A DNA stretch of 39,484 bases from JBBTYZ01 sp038061595 (GTDB lineage Bacteria > Patescibacteriota > Minisyncoccia > UBA6257 > GWB1-50-10), in NCBI GenBank assembly GCA_038061595.1, contig JBBTYZ010000006.1, positions 1 through 39,484 on the forward strand, read 5' to 3'. The first letter of the stretch is position 1. The number at the start of each line of letters is the position of its first letter. The notes below the pieces were generated by a model. That model was not told where the DNA came from. It searched no databases and worked only from the letters and a program-made list of their open reading frames with translations. Positions 1-7,035 of this stretch are shown here, in pieces. A program made the position numbers and the translations under genes.

Positions 1-1
1 G

Positions 2-73
2 GCAGCGGGCTTTAATGAGGGTCAGGCGACACGCATAGTTGCTGGTCAGGGGATGGGTATTAAAGGAAGCTAA
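2..73 (+). CDS. C-terminal end of an unidentified protein (partial)
   Basis: Only the last 23 codons are inside the window, open from base 2 to a TAA at 71-73; the other two plus-strand frames have stops. The tail is Gly/Ala-rich and ends in Gly-Ile-Lys-Gly-Ser. I do not recognise the family. A strong hairpin terminator follows immediately, which supports this being a true gene end. Confidence 0.5.
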   Translation, partial: AAGFNEGQATRIVAGQGMGIKGS

Positions 74-97
74 CCGCCTAGTACAGGCGGTCTTTTT
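73..97 (+). terminator. Intrinsic terminator
   Basis: ACCGCCT (73-79) pairs with AGGCGGT (85-91) around a 5-nt loop, followed by CTTTTT. It begins at the last base of the stop codon of the upstream partial gene. Confidence 0.85.
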
Positions 98-131
98 GTA
101 AAAAACATAGAAGTGTTGTAAAAGTAAAAAG

Positions 132-1574
132 ATGTATTCTTATGATGTTTTTTTCTGGGGGGCTTTATTTTTCTTAGTAGGTATTTTGTTTAAAAGTTTG
201 GGGCTTAATTTTTCGATACTGGTTATAACTATCTTAGCCGCCGCCATTTTTTCGGCTTGGTGGTTTTTCGTGAGGCGTGCAAATTTGCTCTGGTTTGCGG
301 GGCTCACTATTTTTATTGTTTTTGGTGCCCTATATTTTTCCTGGAACGATTTTAATTTCAAAAACGAATCAAGGGTGTTATATGATGAAAAATTAAGCCT
401 TACTGGCGTAGTGGTTAACGACCCGTTAATAAAGACAAATTCTCAAGAATTCAAATTAAAACTTGTTCAGTCTTTAAAGGGTAACGTGCTCTTAAAAACC
501 GCGACTTATCCGCGGTTTCATTATGGCGACGAACTTAGAATTGAAGGCAAAATTATTAGGCCGGAGCCAGATGGTTACGCTAGTTACTTGGCCAAAGAGG
601 GAATTGTCGGCGTTATCTCTTTGCCCAAGATTGAATTAGTCTCAACTAAAAATGGTTCAAGTTTTAAGTCATCTCTTTATAATATAAAAAATAAAATAAT
701 CGATTCATTTAGGGATGTTTTACCTCAAGAGGAGGCAACATTTTTAGCGGGGCTTACATTAGGAAGCAGAAATGAGCAGTCAGATGATTTTAAGCAGGCC
801 CTAAGCTTAAGCGGAACAACGCATCTTGTGGCTCTTTCTGGTTATAACATTACCGTCATGATTTGGGTTCTTTTAAATACCCTCCTGTTTTTTCTTTCAA
901 GACGAGTTTCTTTTCCAATAATTATTTTATTTGTCATTGGGTTCGTATTAATGACCGGGGCAGAGGCTTCTGTGGTGCGAGCCGCAATTATGGCAATGCT
1001 AGTTATTTTGGCTCAAGAGTCAGGCCGCATTTTTTCTTTAAAGAATGCAATAATCTTTGCCGGATTGATTATGGTTATTATAAATCCAAAAATACTAGTT
1101 TTTGATGTCGGATTTCAACTTTCTTTTCTCGCCTTACTAGGAATAGTCTATCTGAAACCAGCATTACAAGGGTTCTTTAGAATGGGGAGTGGTTCCGGTT
1201 TTCTATCGTGGAAAGAAAACCTTATGACAACCGCGTCCGCTCAACTCATGGTTGCGCCGCTTCTGATTTCAAGTTTCTCAAGTTTTTCACTGACGTCTCT
1301 TTTGGCTAATGTAGTTATACTTGAGGCAATTCCCATAACGATGGGAATTGGATTCATGGTCGCCGTATCGTCTTTTATTTCCTATTATGTTTCTTTGATT
1401 TTCGGTTGGGTAGCGCTAATTCTATTGAGATTCGAAATTTTAGCCATCAAGTTTTTTGCAAGTATAAGCCTGCCTATAACGTCTAGCTTGAGCTATAGCG
1501 CGATAGTAATGTACTATTGCTTAATAATCGTCTTTATTTACTATGCCAGTCATGTCCGAAAATTTAAAGAATAA
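132..1574 (+). CDS. comEC: ComEC/Rec2 competence membrane channel, without the metallo-beta-lactamase domain
   Basis: 480 aa. N-terminal membrane segments are followed by an OB-like DUF4131 region (about residues 85-160), then the polytopic Competence domain with the conserved stretch around TTHLVALSGYNIT and the V-V-R-A-A-I-M-A motif. The family forms the inner-membrane channel that takes in single-stranded DNA during transformation. Usual ComEC proteins are about 700-800 aa and end in a metallo-beta-lactamase domain; here that part is a separate gene starting at 1543 in another frame and overlapping by 32 bp. dprA and a pilO-like gene elsewhere in the window fit a DNA-uptake role. No clear Shine-Dalgarno precedes the ATG. 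Confidence 0.9.
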   Translation: MYSYDVFFWGALFFLVGILFKSLGLNFSILVITILAAAIFSAWWFFVRRANLLWFAGLTIFIVFGALYFSWNDFNFKNESRVLYDEKLSLTGVVVNDPLIKTNSQEFKLKLVQSLKGNVLLKTATYPRFHYGDELRIEGKIIRPEPDGYASYLAKEGIVGVISLPKIELVSTKNGSSFKSSLYNIKNKIIDSFRDVLPQEEATFLAGLTLGSRNEQSDDFKQALSLSGTTHLVALSGYNITVMIWVLLNTLLFFLSRRVSFPIIILFVIGFVLMTGAEASVVRAAIMAMLVILAQESGRIFSLKNAIIFAGLIMVIINPKILVFDVGFQLSFLALLGIVYLKPALQGFFRMGSGSGFLSWKENLMTTASAQLMVAPLLISSFSSFSLTSLLANVVILEAIPITMGIGFMVAVSSFISYYVSLIFGWVALILLRFEILAIKFFASISLPITSSLSYSAIVMYYCLIIVFIYYASHVRKFKE

Positions 1575-2415
1575 AACACTAATAGTAATTGCAGTTTTAG
1601 TTATTTTAAATACCACTGTATTTGGCTCGATTTATTCTGACATTAAGGGGGAAAACGATTTAAAAATTTATTTTATTGATGTCGGTCAAGGAGATTCTGA
1701 ACTTGCAATTCTACCTGGTGGAGTAAAAATTTTGATTGACGGGGGACAACCGAACGGAAAGTTGCTTGAAGGTTTAGGTAAAATTCTTTCTCCAACCGAC
1801 CGGTATATTGATTTGGTAATGATGAGTCATCCGCAACTTGATCATTTTGGAGGTCTTATTGATGTTGTAAAGCGGTATAGAGTTGGGGCTTTTCTAACTA
1901 ATGGTCGCGAAGGGACAGCGCTCGCATTTGATGATTTGAAAAAGGCAATCGTCGAAAAGAATGTTCAGGTTTTAGTTTTGGCAAAAGGCGATAAGATTCG
2001 TTATCGACAGAGTCTGATAAACATAATTTCGCCGGATAGGGTCTCTTTACTAAGCAAGGAGTTAAATGACACTTCCTTAGTTGCCCTCTTGGCGAGCAAC
2101 AATTCAAAAACACTTTTCACTGGTGATATGGGGACAAATATTGAAGAAAGTATGCTTTATAGCAAATCGCTTTCGAAAATAGACATATTAAAAGTTGGTC
2201 ACCATGGTTCTAAGTATTCTTCGGCGGGCAGTTTTCTTGCCCAGCTGAATCCTAGAATATCTGTTATTGAAGTCGGTAAAAATTCATATGGTCATCCGAC
2301 AGAAGCCGCTTTAAGTCGTTTGAGTAGTTCGGGTTCTAAGGTTTTTAGGACCGACAAGGATGGCACTGTTGAAATAATCATAGATGGTAAAAACATTAGG
2401 GTGTTTAAAATCTAA
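1543..2415 (+). CDS. ComEC-type metallo-beta-lactamase domain protein (detached)
   Basis: 290 aa. One N-terminal membrane segment (about residues 12-30) is followed by a metallo-beta-lactamase fold: D-V-G-Q-G-D-S, L-I-D-G-G, a metal-binding S-H-P-Q-L-D-H-F-G-G, F-T-G-D-M and V-G-H-H-G-S, in the order seen in the C-terminal domain of ComEC. The usual HxHxDH is partly replaced (S-H-P-Q-L-D-H). The family domain is a putative nuclease that degrades the non-transported strand. Start codons at 1543 and 1552 both lie inside the end of comEC. Because the segment has its own membrane anchor, I read this as a genuine two-gene arrangement, but a frameshift splitting one gene is not excluded. Confidence 0.85.
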   Translation: MPVMSENLKNKTLIVIAVLVILNTTVFGSIYSDIKGENDLKIYFIDVGQGDSELAILPGGVKILIDGGQPNGKLLEGLGKILSPTDRYIDLVMMSHPQLDHFGGLIDVVKRYRVGAFLTNGREGTALAFDDLKKAIVEKNVQVLVLAKGDKIRYRQSLINIISPDRVSLLSKELNDTSLVALLASNNSKTLFTGDMGTNIEESMLYSKSLSKIDILKVGHHGSKYSSAGSFLAQLNPRISVIEVGKNSYGHPTEAALSRLSSSGSKVFRTDKDGTVEIIIDGKNIRVFKI

Positions 2416-2431
2416 ATACTCGTTATTTTTT

Positions 2432-2459
2432 TTGACTTAAGATATTGAGGAGATATACT
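2432..2459 (+). promoter_or_regulatory. Promoter for the secreted orphan gene
   Basis: TTGACT (2432-2437), 16-bp spacer, TATACT (2454-2459). An inverted repeat, AGATATT (2440-2446) with AATATCT (2475-2481), straddles the -10 and the likely start of transcription and could be an operator. Confidence 0.65.
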
Positions 2460-2495
2460 TAATTTTAGAATCTTAATATCTACAACGGAGGTTAC

Positions 2496-3041
2496 ATGAA
2501 GCGTTGTTTCTTTTTTCCCCTCGCGTTTTTCGCCGTATCTGCAAGCTCGTCGTTTGCCCAAGACACCGCAAGCAATGTGCCTATTTTTAGGGGATGGAAG
2601 CCTATCATAGATTCGATTTTGGTCTATGGACTTGTATCAAAAGAGGATTCTCTTATGCCGTCTGGCGTTCCGACTCATGAGGTAGATAATTGTTTCCCGC
2701 GTCTATCTGAAAACCCTTCAGGTGAACGAAGGTTGTTTGTGAACGAATGCCTATCACAAAAGTTCTATCGCATAAGCTTTGTATCCGTCGATCCAGGACG
2801 ACCGGTAAGAATAATTCTTGTTATCCTATTCACCGATGAGACTATCAATTTATCGAGAAGCGATATTAAATGCGAAGCTTGGTCAAACGAAGGCCTTTTA
2901 AGAGGAAGGCTGGATGATGTGTTTGTTATTGCTACAGAAAATAAATGCGGAACTAGTGGCGATTTTATGTATTCCCCATTCCTTTCTAAACATTTCAGTA
3001 ACACGATGAGCAGGTTTTTGAATTTTATTAATAAGCATTAG
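2496..3041 (+). CDS. Secreted protein of unknown function
   Basis: 181 aa. A typical signal peptide (K-R, hydrophobic FFFPLAFFAVSASSSFA, cleavage expected after Ala near residue 21) is followed by a mature part of about 160 residues with four cysteines (in D-N-C-F, N-E-C-L, I-K-C-E and N-K-C-G), which could form two disulfides outside the membrane; the VKOR gene at 10403 would suit that. I recognise no family. It has its own promoter and a strong Shine-Dalgarno (GGAGG, 8 bases before the ATG), unlike most genes here, and stands alone between comEC and aspS. Confidence 0.7.
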   Translation: MKRCFFFPLAFFAVSASSSFAQDTASNVPIFRGWKPIIDSILVYGLVSKEDSLMPSGVPTHEVDNCFPRLSENPSGERRLFVNECLSQKFYRISFVSVDPGRPVRIILVILFTDETINLSRSDIKCEAWSNEGLLRGRLDDVFVIATENKCGTSGDFMYSPFLSKHFSNTMSRFLNFINKH

Positions 3042-3051
3042 TTTCATTTTT

Positions 3052-3068
3052 GCCCGCCATTGGCGGGC
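3052..3068 (+). terminator. GC-rich hairpin, possible terminator overlapping the aspS promoter
   Basis: GCCCGCC (3052-3058) pairs with GGCGGGC (3062-3068) with a 3-nt loop. No U-tract follows directly, so termination strength is uncertain. The likely aspS -35 box lies inside it. Confidence 0.5.
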
Positions 3069-3088
3069 ATTCCGATTTATAGTAGAAT
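3060..3088 (+). promoter_or_regulatory. Probable aspS promoter, leaderless geometry
   Basis: TTGGCG (3060-3065), 17-bp spacer, TAGAAT (3083-3088). The aspS ATG begins 6 nt after the -10, so transcription would start at or next to the start codon. Confidence 0.5.
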
Positions 3089-3094
3089 TTTTTT

Positions 3095-4483
3095 ATGCGA
3101 GTTTTAACGAGAGACATGGAAAAATATGAAGGGAAGGAAACGGTGCTGATGGGCTGGGTACAGGTCAGGCGTGACCATGGCAAGATTATCTTTATTGATT
3201 TAAGAGACAGGAGTGGTATTACGCAGGTTGTTTTTGTTCCAAAAGATGAGGTTTTATATAAAAAAGCTGAGACTCTTCGTCCTGAATGGGTCGTTCTTAT
3301 AAAAGGGAAAATAAGTAAGCGTCCTAAAGGAATGGAGAACCCTAAAGTTCCTGGTGGCAGTTATGAACTTGCCGCAACTGGTCTTGAGGTCTTGAATGAA
3401 GCCCAAACTCCGCCGATTGAAGTGACTGAAGACGGTAAGGACATAGGCGAGGAGGTAAGGATGAAATATCGTTATCTGGATTTGCGCAGGCCTCGATTGC
3501 AGGCAAATATGAGAAAGAGAGGGGAGGTCACTAAACTTATAAGAGATTTTTTGACCAACAATGAATTTATTGAAATAGAGACGCCGATTCTAACCAAATC
3601 AACTCCAGAAGGAGCAAGGGATTATCTCGTCCCGGCTCGTTTACACGCCGGTAAATTTTATGCATTGCCACAATCCCCACAACAATATAAACAGCTTTTG
3701 ATGGTCGCCGGAATGGAACGGTATTTCCAGATAGCGAGATGTTTTAGGGATGAAGATACAAGAGGCGACAGACAACCAGAATTTACTCAGCTGGATTTAG
3801 AAATGAGTTTTGTGGAGCGCGAAGATGTGATGGCTTTGAATGAAAAACTTTTAATTGAAATAGTAACAGAGCTTTATCCGGAAAAGAAAATTCAGGAAAT
3901 TCCGTTTCCTCGTTTGAGTTACGAAGAAGCGATGGAAAAATATAAGACAGAGAGACCAGATTTGAGAAAAGATAAAAATGATCCGAATCTTCTGGCGTTC
4001 GCTTGGGTTATTGATTTCCCATTTTTTGAGAAAAACGATAAGGGTGGCTGGACTTTCACGCACAATCCATTCTCTGCGCCAAAGCCGGAATTTATGGAAA
4101 ATCTCTTGGCAAAGAAAAATATTCCGGATATTTTAACGAGTCAGTATGATGTGGTTTTAAACGGTTGGGAAATCGGTGGTGGAAGCATAAGAAATCACAA
4201 ACCAGAAGCGCTCACCGCTGTTTTTGAGATAATCGGTTTTGAGAAAGATAGAATTAAAGAAAATTTTGGACACATGCTTGAAGCTCTAAGTTTCGGGGCC
4301 CCGCCACACGGAGGGATTGCTTGGGGGCTTGATAGATTGCTTATGATTCTGCAGAATGAACCAAACATCAGAGAAGTTATAGCCTTCCCTAAAACCGGCG
4401 ACGGAAAAGATTTGATGATGGATGCGCCGAGTGATGTTTCTAGGGAACAATTAAAGGAATTACACATGAAAACAGAAAAATGA
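3095..4483 (+). CDS. aspS: Aspartyl-tRNA synthetase, bacterial type lacking the GAD domain
   Basis: 462 aa, class II synthetase charging tRNA-Asp. An N-terminal OB anticodon-binding domain (residues 1-105; FIDLRDRSGITQVVF) is followed by motif 1 (E-I-E-T-P-I-L-T-K-S-T-P-E-G), motif 2 near 209-239 (ARCFRDEDTRGDRQPEFTQ) and motif 3 near 406-419 (GGIAWGLDRLL). Bacterial AspRS is normally about 590 aa because a GAD domain is inserted before the sequence here reading LLAFAWVIDFPFFE; at residues 285-300 the protein passes directly from R-P-D-L-R to that sequence, so the insertion is absent. The stop TGA overlaps the ndk ATG by 4 bp, implying translational coupling. Whether it also makes Asp-tRNA-Asn cannot be told from this window. 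Confidence 0.95.
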   Translation: MRVLTRDMEKYEGKETVLMGWVQVRRDHGKIIFIDLRDRSGITQVVFVPKDEVLYKKAETLRPEWVVLIKGKISKRPKGMENPKVPGGSYELAATGLEVLNEAQTPPIEVTEDGKDIGEEVRMKYRYLDLRRPRLQANMRKRGEVTKLIRDFLTNNEFIEIETPILTKSTPEGARDYLVPARLHAGKFYALPQSPQQYKQLLMVAGMERYFQIARCFRDEDTRGDRQPEFTQLDLEMSFVEREDVMALNEKLLIEIVTELYPEKKIQEIPFPRLSYEEAMEKYKTERPDLRKDKNDPNLLAFAWVIDFPFFEKNDKGGWTFTHNPFSAPKPEFMENLLAKKNIPDILTSQYDVVLNGWEIGGGSIRNHKPEALTAVFEIIGFEKDRIKENFGHMLEALSFGAPPHGGIAWGLDRLLMILQNEPNIREVIAFPKTGDGKDLMMDAPSDVSREQLKELHMKTEK

Positions 4484-5067
4484 AACTAAAAGAAGAACAA
4501 ACATTAGTAATAGTTAAGCCCGATGGAGTAAAAAGAGGATTGGTGGGTGAAATATTGAAGCGCATTGAACAGCGTGGGCTTAAGGTTATCGCTCTTAAAA
4601 TGTTTTGGGCTACGAAAGAGGACTTAACGAAACACTATTCCGATTCGGATAGCAACTTGAGCACTATGGGAGAAAAAACCCTATCCACTTATCAGAAATA
4701 TGGCATGGATCCTAATAAAGAAATTGGTACAGCTGACGCTGTAAAGATCGGTAAGATGGTCCATGGTTGGATAGTAGATTTTATGGTCTCCGGACCGATG
4801 GTGAAAATGGTTGTTCAAGGACTTCATGCCGTTGAAATGGTTAGGAAGTTAGTCGGAAACACTATGCCGTCACAAGCAGAGATGGGAACGGTAAGGGGGG
4901 ACTATTCGGTTGATTCGGCTGTGCTTGCTAATGCTCAAAAAAGGGGCATCAGGAATATCGTCCATGCTTCGGGGAATATTGCCGAGGCGGAACATGAGAT
5001 TGCTCTGTGGTTCAAGCCAGATGAAATTCACGAATACAAGAGAGTTGAAGAGGATATAATGTTTTAG
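4480..5067 (+). CDS. ndk: Nucleoside diphosphate kinase with a large insertion
   Basis: 195 aa against about 140 for usual bacterial NDK. It transfers the gamma phosphate between nucleoside triphosphates and diphosphates. The N-terminus (T-L-V-I-V-K-P-D-G-V-K-R-G) and the catalytic region N-I-V-H-A-S-G-N with phosphohistidine His162, then E-H-E-I-A-L-W-F, are canonical. About 50 extra residues (roughly 60-110, after Y-S-D-S) interrupt the fold before F-M-V-S-G-P-M-V. Its ATG overlaps the aspS stop codon in a 4-bp ATGA, so the two form one transcription unit. Confidence 0.93.
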   Translation: MKLKEEQTLVIVKPDGVKRGLVGEILKRIEQRGLKVIALKMFWATKEDLTKHYSDSDSNLSTMGEKTLSTYQKYGMDPNKEIGTADAVKIGKMVHGWIVDFMVSGPMVKMVVQGLHAVEMVRKLVGNTMPSQAEMGTVRGDYSVDSAVLANAQKRGIRNIVHASGNIAEAEHEIALWFKPDEIHEYKRVEEDIMF

Positions 5068-5074
5068 CGAAATT

Positions 5075-5083
5075 TTATCCACA
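5075..5083 (+). promoter_or_regulatory. Perfect DnaA-box consensus
   Basis: TTATCCACA, just after ndk and upstream of the 6S-like RNA. A second perfect copy is at 35945. Isolated boxes can act in gene regulation or DnaA titration; nothing else here suggests an origin. Confidence 0.4.
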
Positions 5084-5124
5084 CCGACTCTATTGCGTGT
5101 AAGATTCAGATGTATACTTATATT

Positions 5125-5251
5125 AGACTCCGCTTATTAGATTCCGGATCAAATGATTCTTAAAGGGATTCCGTGGTTGTCTTGCCTCTTGGGGTAAGCA
5201 CAGGAAACCCACTTGTCTTCTTGCCGGGAATCATCTAGAGCGGGGTTTTTG
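5125..5251 (+). ncRNA. Structured non-coding RNA, possibly 6S RNA
   Basis: About 127 nt with no reading frame. A -10-like TATACT (5113-5118) precedes it. A closing helix pairs ACTCCGCT (5127-5134) with AGCGGGGT (5239-5246) and continues through GATTCC (5140-5145) with GGAATC (5227-5232). Inside, GTGGTT can pair with AACCCAC, and CTTGCC with GGTAAG, giving a long rod with internal loops. It ends in a U-tract at 5246-5250. A long rod with a large central bubble and a 3' AACCCACTT-like segment recalls 6S RNA, the RNA polymerase regulator. It lacks the SRP RNA core and RNase P motifs. The 6S label is tentative; that it is a stable RNA with a terminator is better supported. Confidence 0.5.
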
Positions 5252-5266
5252 TTTGACTATTCTTTC

Positions 5267-5299
5267 AATGGACTGCTACCCTAATGGCAGTCCATTTTT
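5267..5299 (+). terminator. Hairpin with U-tract between the RNA gene and the sigma factor
   Basis: ATGGACTGC (5268-5276) pairs with GCAGTCCAT (5287-5295), followed by TTTTA. It lies 19 nt before the sigma-factor ATG, so it either backs up termination of the upstream RNA or acts as an attenuator in the sigma-factor leader. Confidence 0.7.
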
Positions 5300-5317
5300 A
5301 GTTAGAGGAGGAGAGAG

Positions 5318-5896
5318 ATGGAAAATAAGGCGTTGGAACTCCAACAGGTCAGGTTTGAAAGGATGTTTTCCGAAAGGAAACAGATGGTGGTAGCTTTAGC
5401 AAGGAATTTAGTTTTGCTGTCTGACATCAAGGATTTAATCGAACCTGAAGATTTGGTACAAGAAACTCTACTCAAGGCTTGGAATGCCTTTGATACCTAT
5501 GATCCAATCCGCAGTCAATTCTCCAGTTGGTTAATCGTGATAATGAAGAGTCTGTTCTGGAGCAAGCTTCGCGTCTATAAAAGACGAATTGGAGTTGTTC
5601 GTGTCCCTGTGAGTGAAAACGAAATCCGTTTATATGAAAACGCCTCCTCTCCGGCGCTATCAATGCCAGATACGCAACTCGTTGAAAATGAGTTGCAAGA
5701 GTCTATAGCATTTGCGTTGGGAAAGTTGTCTGTAGAACACAGAGATGCAGTTATCGCAATGGATATAATGGGACTGACATACGAAGAAGCGGGAGCACTT
5801 CTTAATATAGATTCAGGCACTGTTAAGAGTAGACTAAACCGAGCACATAAGATTCTTAAAAAAGATCCAAAACTTATTAGCCTTAACTCCGCATAA
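5318..5896 (+). CDS. RNA polymerase sigma factor, sigma-70 family, ECF type
   Basis: 192 aa, only regions 2 and 4. Region 2 (about residues 25-95) includes E-D-L-V-Q-E-T-L-L-K-A-W and S-S-W-L; region 4 (about 127-180) has the helix-turn-helix around LTYEEAGALLNIDSGTVKSR. Such factors direct RNA polymerase to special promoters, usually for stress or envelope responses. No anti-sigma gene is adjacent, so its control is unknown. The start is fixed by a very strong Shine-Dalgarno (GAGGAGGAGAG) directly upstream. The gene is monocistronic, between two hairpin terminators, right after the 6S-like RNA. Confidence 0.92.
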   Translation: MENKALELQQVRFERMFSERKQMVVALARNLVLLSDIKDLIEPEDLVQETLLKAWNAFDTYDPIRSQFSSWLIVIMKSLFWSKLRVYKRRIGVVRVPVSENEIRLYENASSPALSMPDTQLVENELQESIAFALGKLSVEHRDAVIAMDIMGLTYEEAGALLNIDSGTVKSRLNRAHKILKKDPKLISLNSA

Positions 5897-5914
5897 CCCC
5901 CAAAAGGGGTTTTG
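5896..5914 (+). terminator. Intrinsic terminator of the sigma factor gene
   Basis: ACCCC pairs with GGGGT around a CAAAA loop, followed by TTTG. It starts at the last base of the sigma stop codon. Confidence 0.7.
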
Positions 5915-5933
5915 TTGTATTATAATATAGCAT

Positions 5934-5950
5934 AATAATATTATATTATT
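5934..5950. promoter_or_regulatory. 17-bp perfect AT palindrome, possible operator
   Basis: AATAATAT (5934-5941), one central T, ATATTATT (5943-5950). It ends 7 bp before the -35 box of the LD-carboxypeptidase promoter. Confidence 0.4.
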
Positions 5951-5957
5951 GTCAACT

Positions 5958-5985
5958 TTGACTAATTCGTCTATCTCCATAGGAT
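5958..5985 (+). promoter_or_regulatory. Promoter of the LD-carboxypeptidase gene
   Basis: TTGACT (5958-5963), 16-bp spacer, TAGGAT (5980-5985). The ATG follows 9 nt after the -10, so the mRNA would be nearly leaderless. Confidence 0.55.
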
Positions 5986-5994
5986 GAGACGATA

Positions 5995-6987
5995 ATGGAA
6001 ACCTTGAAACCTAAAAAACTAAAAACAGGAGACATCGTGGGAGTTATATCGCCGTCTTTGCCTGTTTTCTGGAAAAAAAATCTTACTCGAGGAATGAAAA
6101 ATTTGGAATCCCTTGGGTTCAAACCAAAATTAGGAGCAAAGGCCTTAGAGGTTCATGGAGGTTATCAAGCCGGTACCAAGGACGACCGTTTGAGCGATTT
6201 TCATGCTATGTTTTTAGACGATGAAGTTGAAGCGATATTTTGTGCAGGAGGGGGATATTCTTGCATACAGATGCTTCAGGGAATAGATTGGGATCTTATA
6301 GAAAAACATCCCAAGATATTTATAGGCTATTCGGACATAAGCACGCTCTTGAACCCAATAAACAAAAAAACTGGATTAATAACTTTTCACGGGCCTACCG
6401 TTGAGGGTGGTCTTTCCTCGGATTTGGGAATGCCGCTTAGTAAGGGCAAGAAGTTCATGATAAAAAGCATGAAAAACGCCTTAATGAAGGGAGAGAAAGG
6501 TTCACTGCCAAGTTTCACTGAGTGGAAAGTTCTGCGTCAAGGAAGAGCTGAGGGCCAGCTTGTTGGCGGTAACCTAGACGTGCTTACAAGCCTTCTGGGA
6601 TCTCCATATGAGCCAGAGTGGGATGGGAAAATATTATTTTGGGAAGATACCGGTTTAACGATAGAAGATTTGGATAATTTCTTGTGGCGTTTAAGGATAT
6701 CCAAGGTTTTTAAGAAAATTGAAGGCATGATAGTGGGTAGGATAACGGAGTTAAATTCCATAGACGATGAAACCGAAGGTTGGGCCAATTTAGACAAAGC
6801 GCCTTTAATCGAAGATGTCATTCTGCAAGCCACTGAAGGCTATAACTTCCCAATATTGTATGGAGCCGATTTTGGACACAACGTACCTTTAATGACTCTA
6901 CCGATTGGCGCAAAAGCACTATTGGATTGTCCTAAATTAGGACGAGTAGGAAAAATATCTATATTGGAAAAATATCTTAGCGACTAA
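5995..6987 (+). CDS. LD-carboxypeptidase / MccF-like serine peptidase (S66 family)
   Basis: 330 aa, usual length for S66. The family includes cytoplasmic muramoyltetrapeptide carboxypeptidases (LdcA, murein recycling) and MccF, which cleaves microcin C7-type aminoacyl nucleotides. The catalytic set is present: Ser113 in I-G-Y-S-D, Glu217 in F-W-E-D-T-G and His295 in A-D-F-G-H-N. An A-G-G-G-Y motif precedes the nucleophile. There is no signal peptide, consistent with cytoplasmic action. The gene is alone between two terminators. S66 versus other families is firm; choice between cell-wall recycling and self-immunity is not possible from sequence alone. Confidence 0.9.
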   Translation: METLKPKKLKTGDIVGVISPSLPVFWKKNLTRGMKNLESLGFKPKLGAKALEVHGGYQAGTKDDRLSDFHAMFLDDEVEAIFCAGGGYSCIQMLQGIDWDLIEKHPKIFIGYSDISTLLNPINKKTGLITFHGPTVEGGLSSDLGMPLSKGKKFMIKSMKNALMKGEKGSLPSFTEWKVLRQGRAEGQLVGGNLDVLTSLLGSPYEPEWDGKILFWEDTGLTIEDLDNFLWRLRISKVFKKIEGMIVGRITELNSIDDETEGWANLDKAPLIEDVILQATEGYNFPILYGADFGHNVPLMTLPIGAKALLDCPKLGRVGKISILEKYLSD

Positions 6988-7017
6988 AACCCCGATTCGT
7001 TGAGTCGGGGTTTTTTG
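6988..7017 (+). terminator. Strong intrinsic terminator overlapping the metG promoter
   Basis: ACCCCGA (6989-6995) pairs with TCGGGGT (7005-7011), followed by TTTTTG. The metG -35 box TTGAGT (7000-7005) lies in its loop and descending arm. Confidence 0.9.
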
Positions 7018-7028
7018 TTTGCTATTCT
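7000..7028 (+). promoter_or_regulatory. metG promoter with extended -10, leaderless geometry
   Basis: TTGAGT (7000-7005), 17-bp spacer, TGC then TATTCT (7023-7028). The chosen ATG at 7036 is 7 nt past the -10. This also argues against the in-frame ATG at 7000, which would lie inside the promoter. Confidence 0.6.
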
Positions 7029-7035
7029 TAAGGTT

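Noticed and set aside
5125..5251. SRP RNA or RNase P RNA for the structured RNA
   Set aside because: The SRP GGAAG-type tetraloop core and RNase P GAGGAAAGTC motif are absent, and it is too short for RNase P RNA.
5253..5282. Sigma-factor promoter TTGACT with a -10 at TACCCT
   Set aside because: The -10 matches poorly and the predicted start would fall within the hairpin; left unassigned.
7000..7035. Upstream ATG for metG
   Set aside because: It lies within the terminator and the promoter, and adds residues not found in MetRS.
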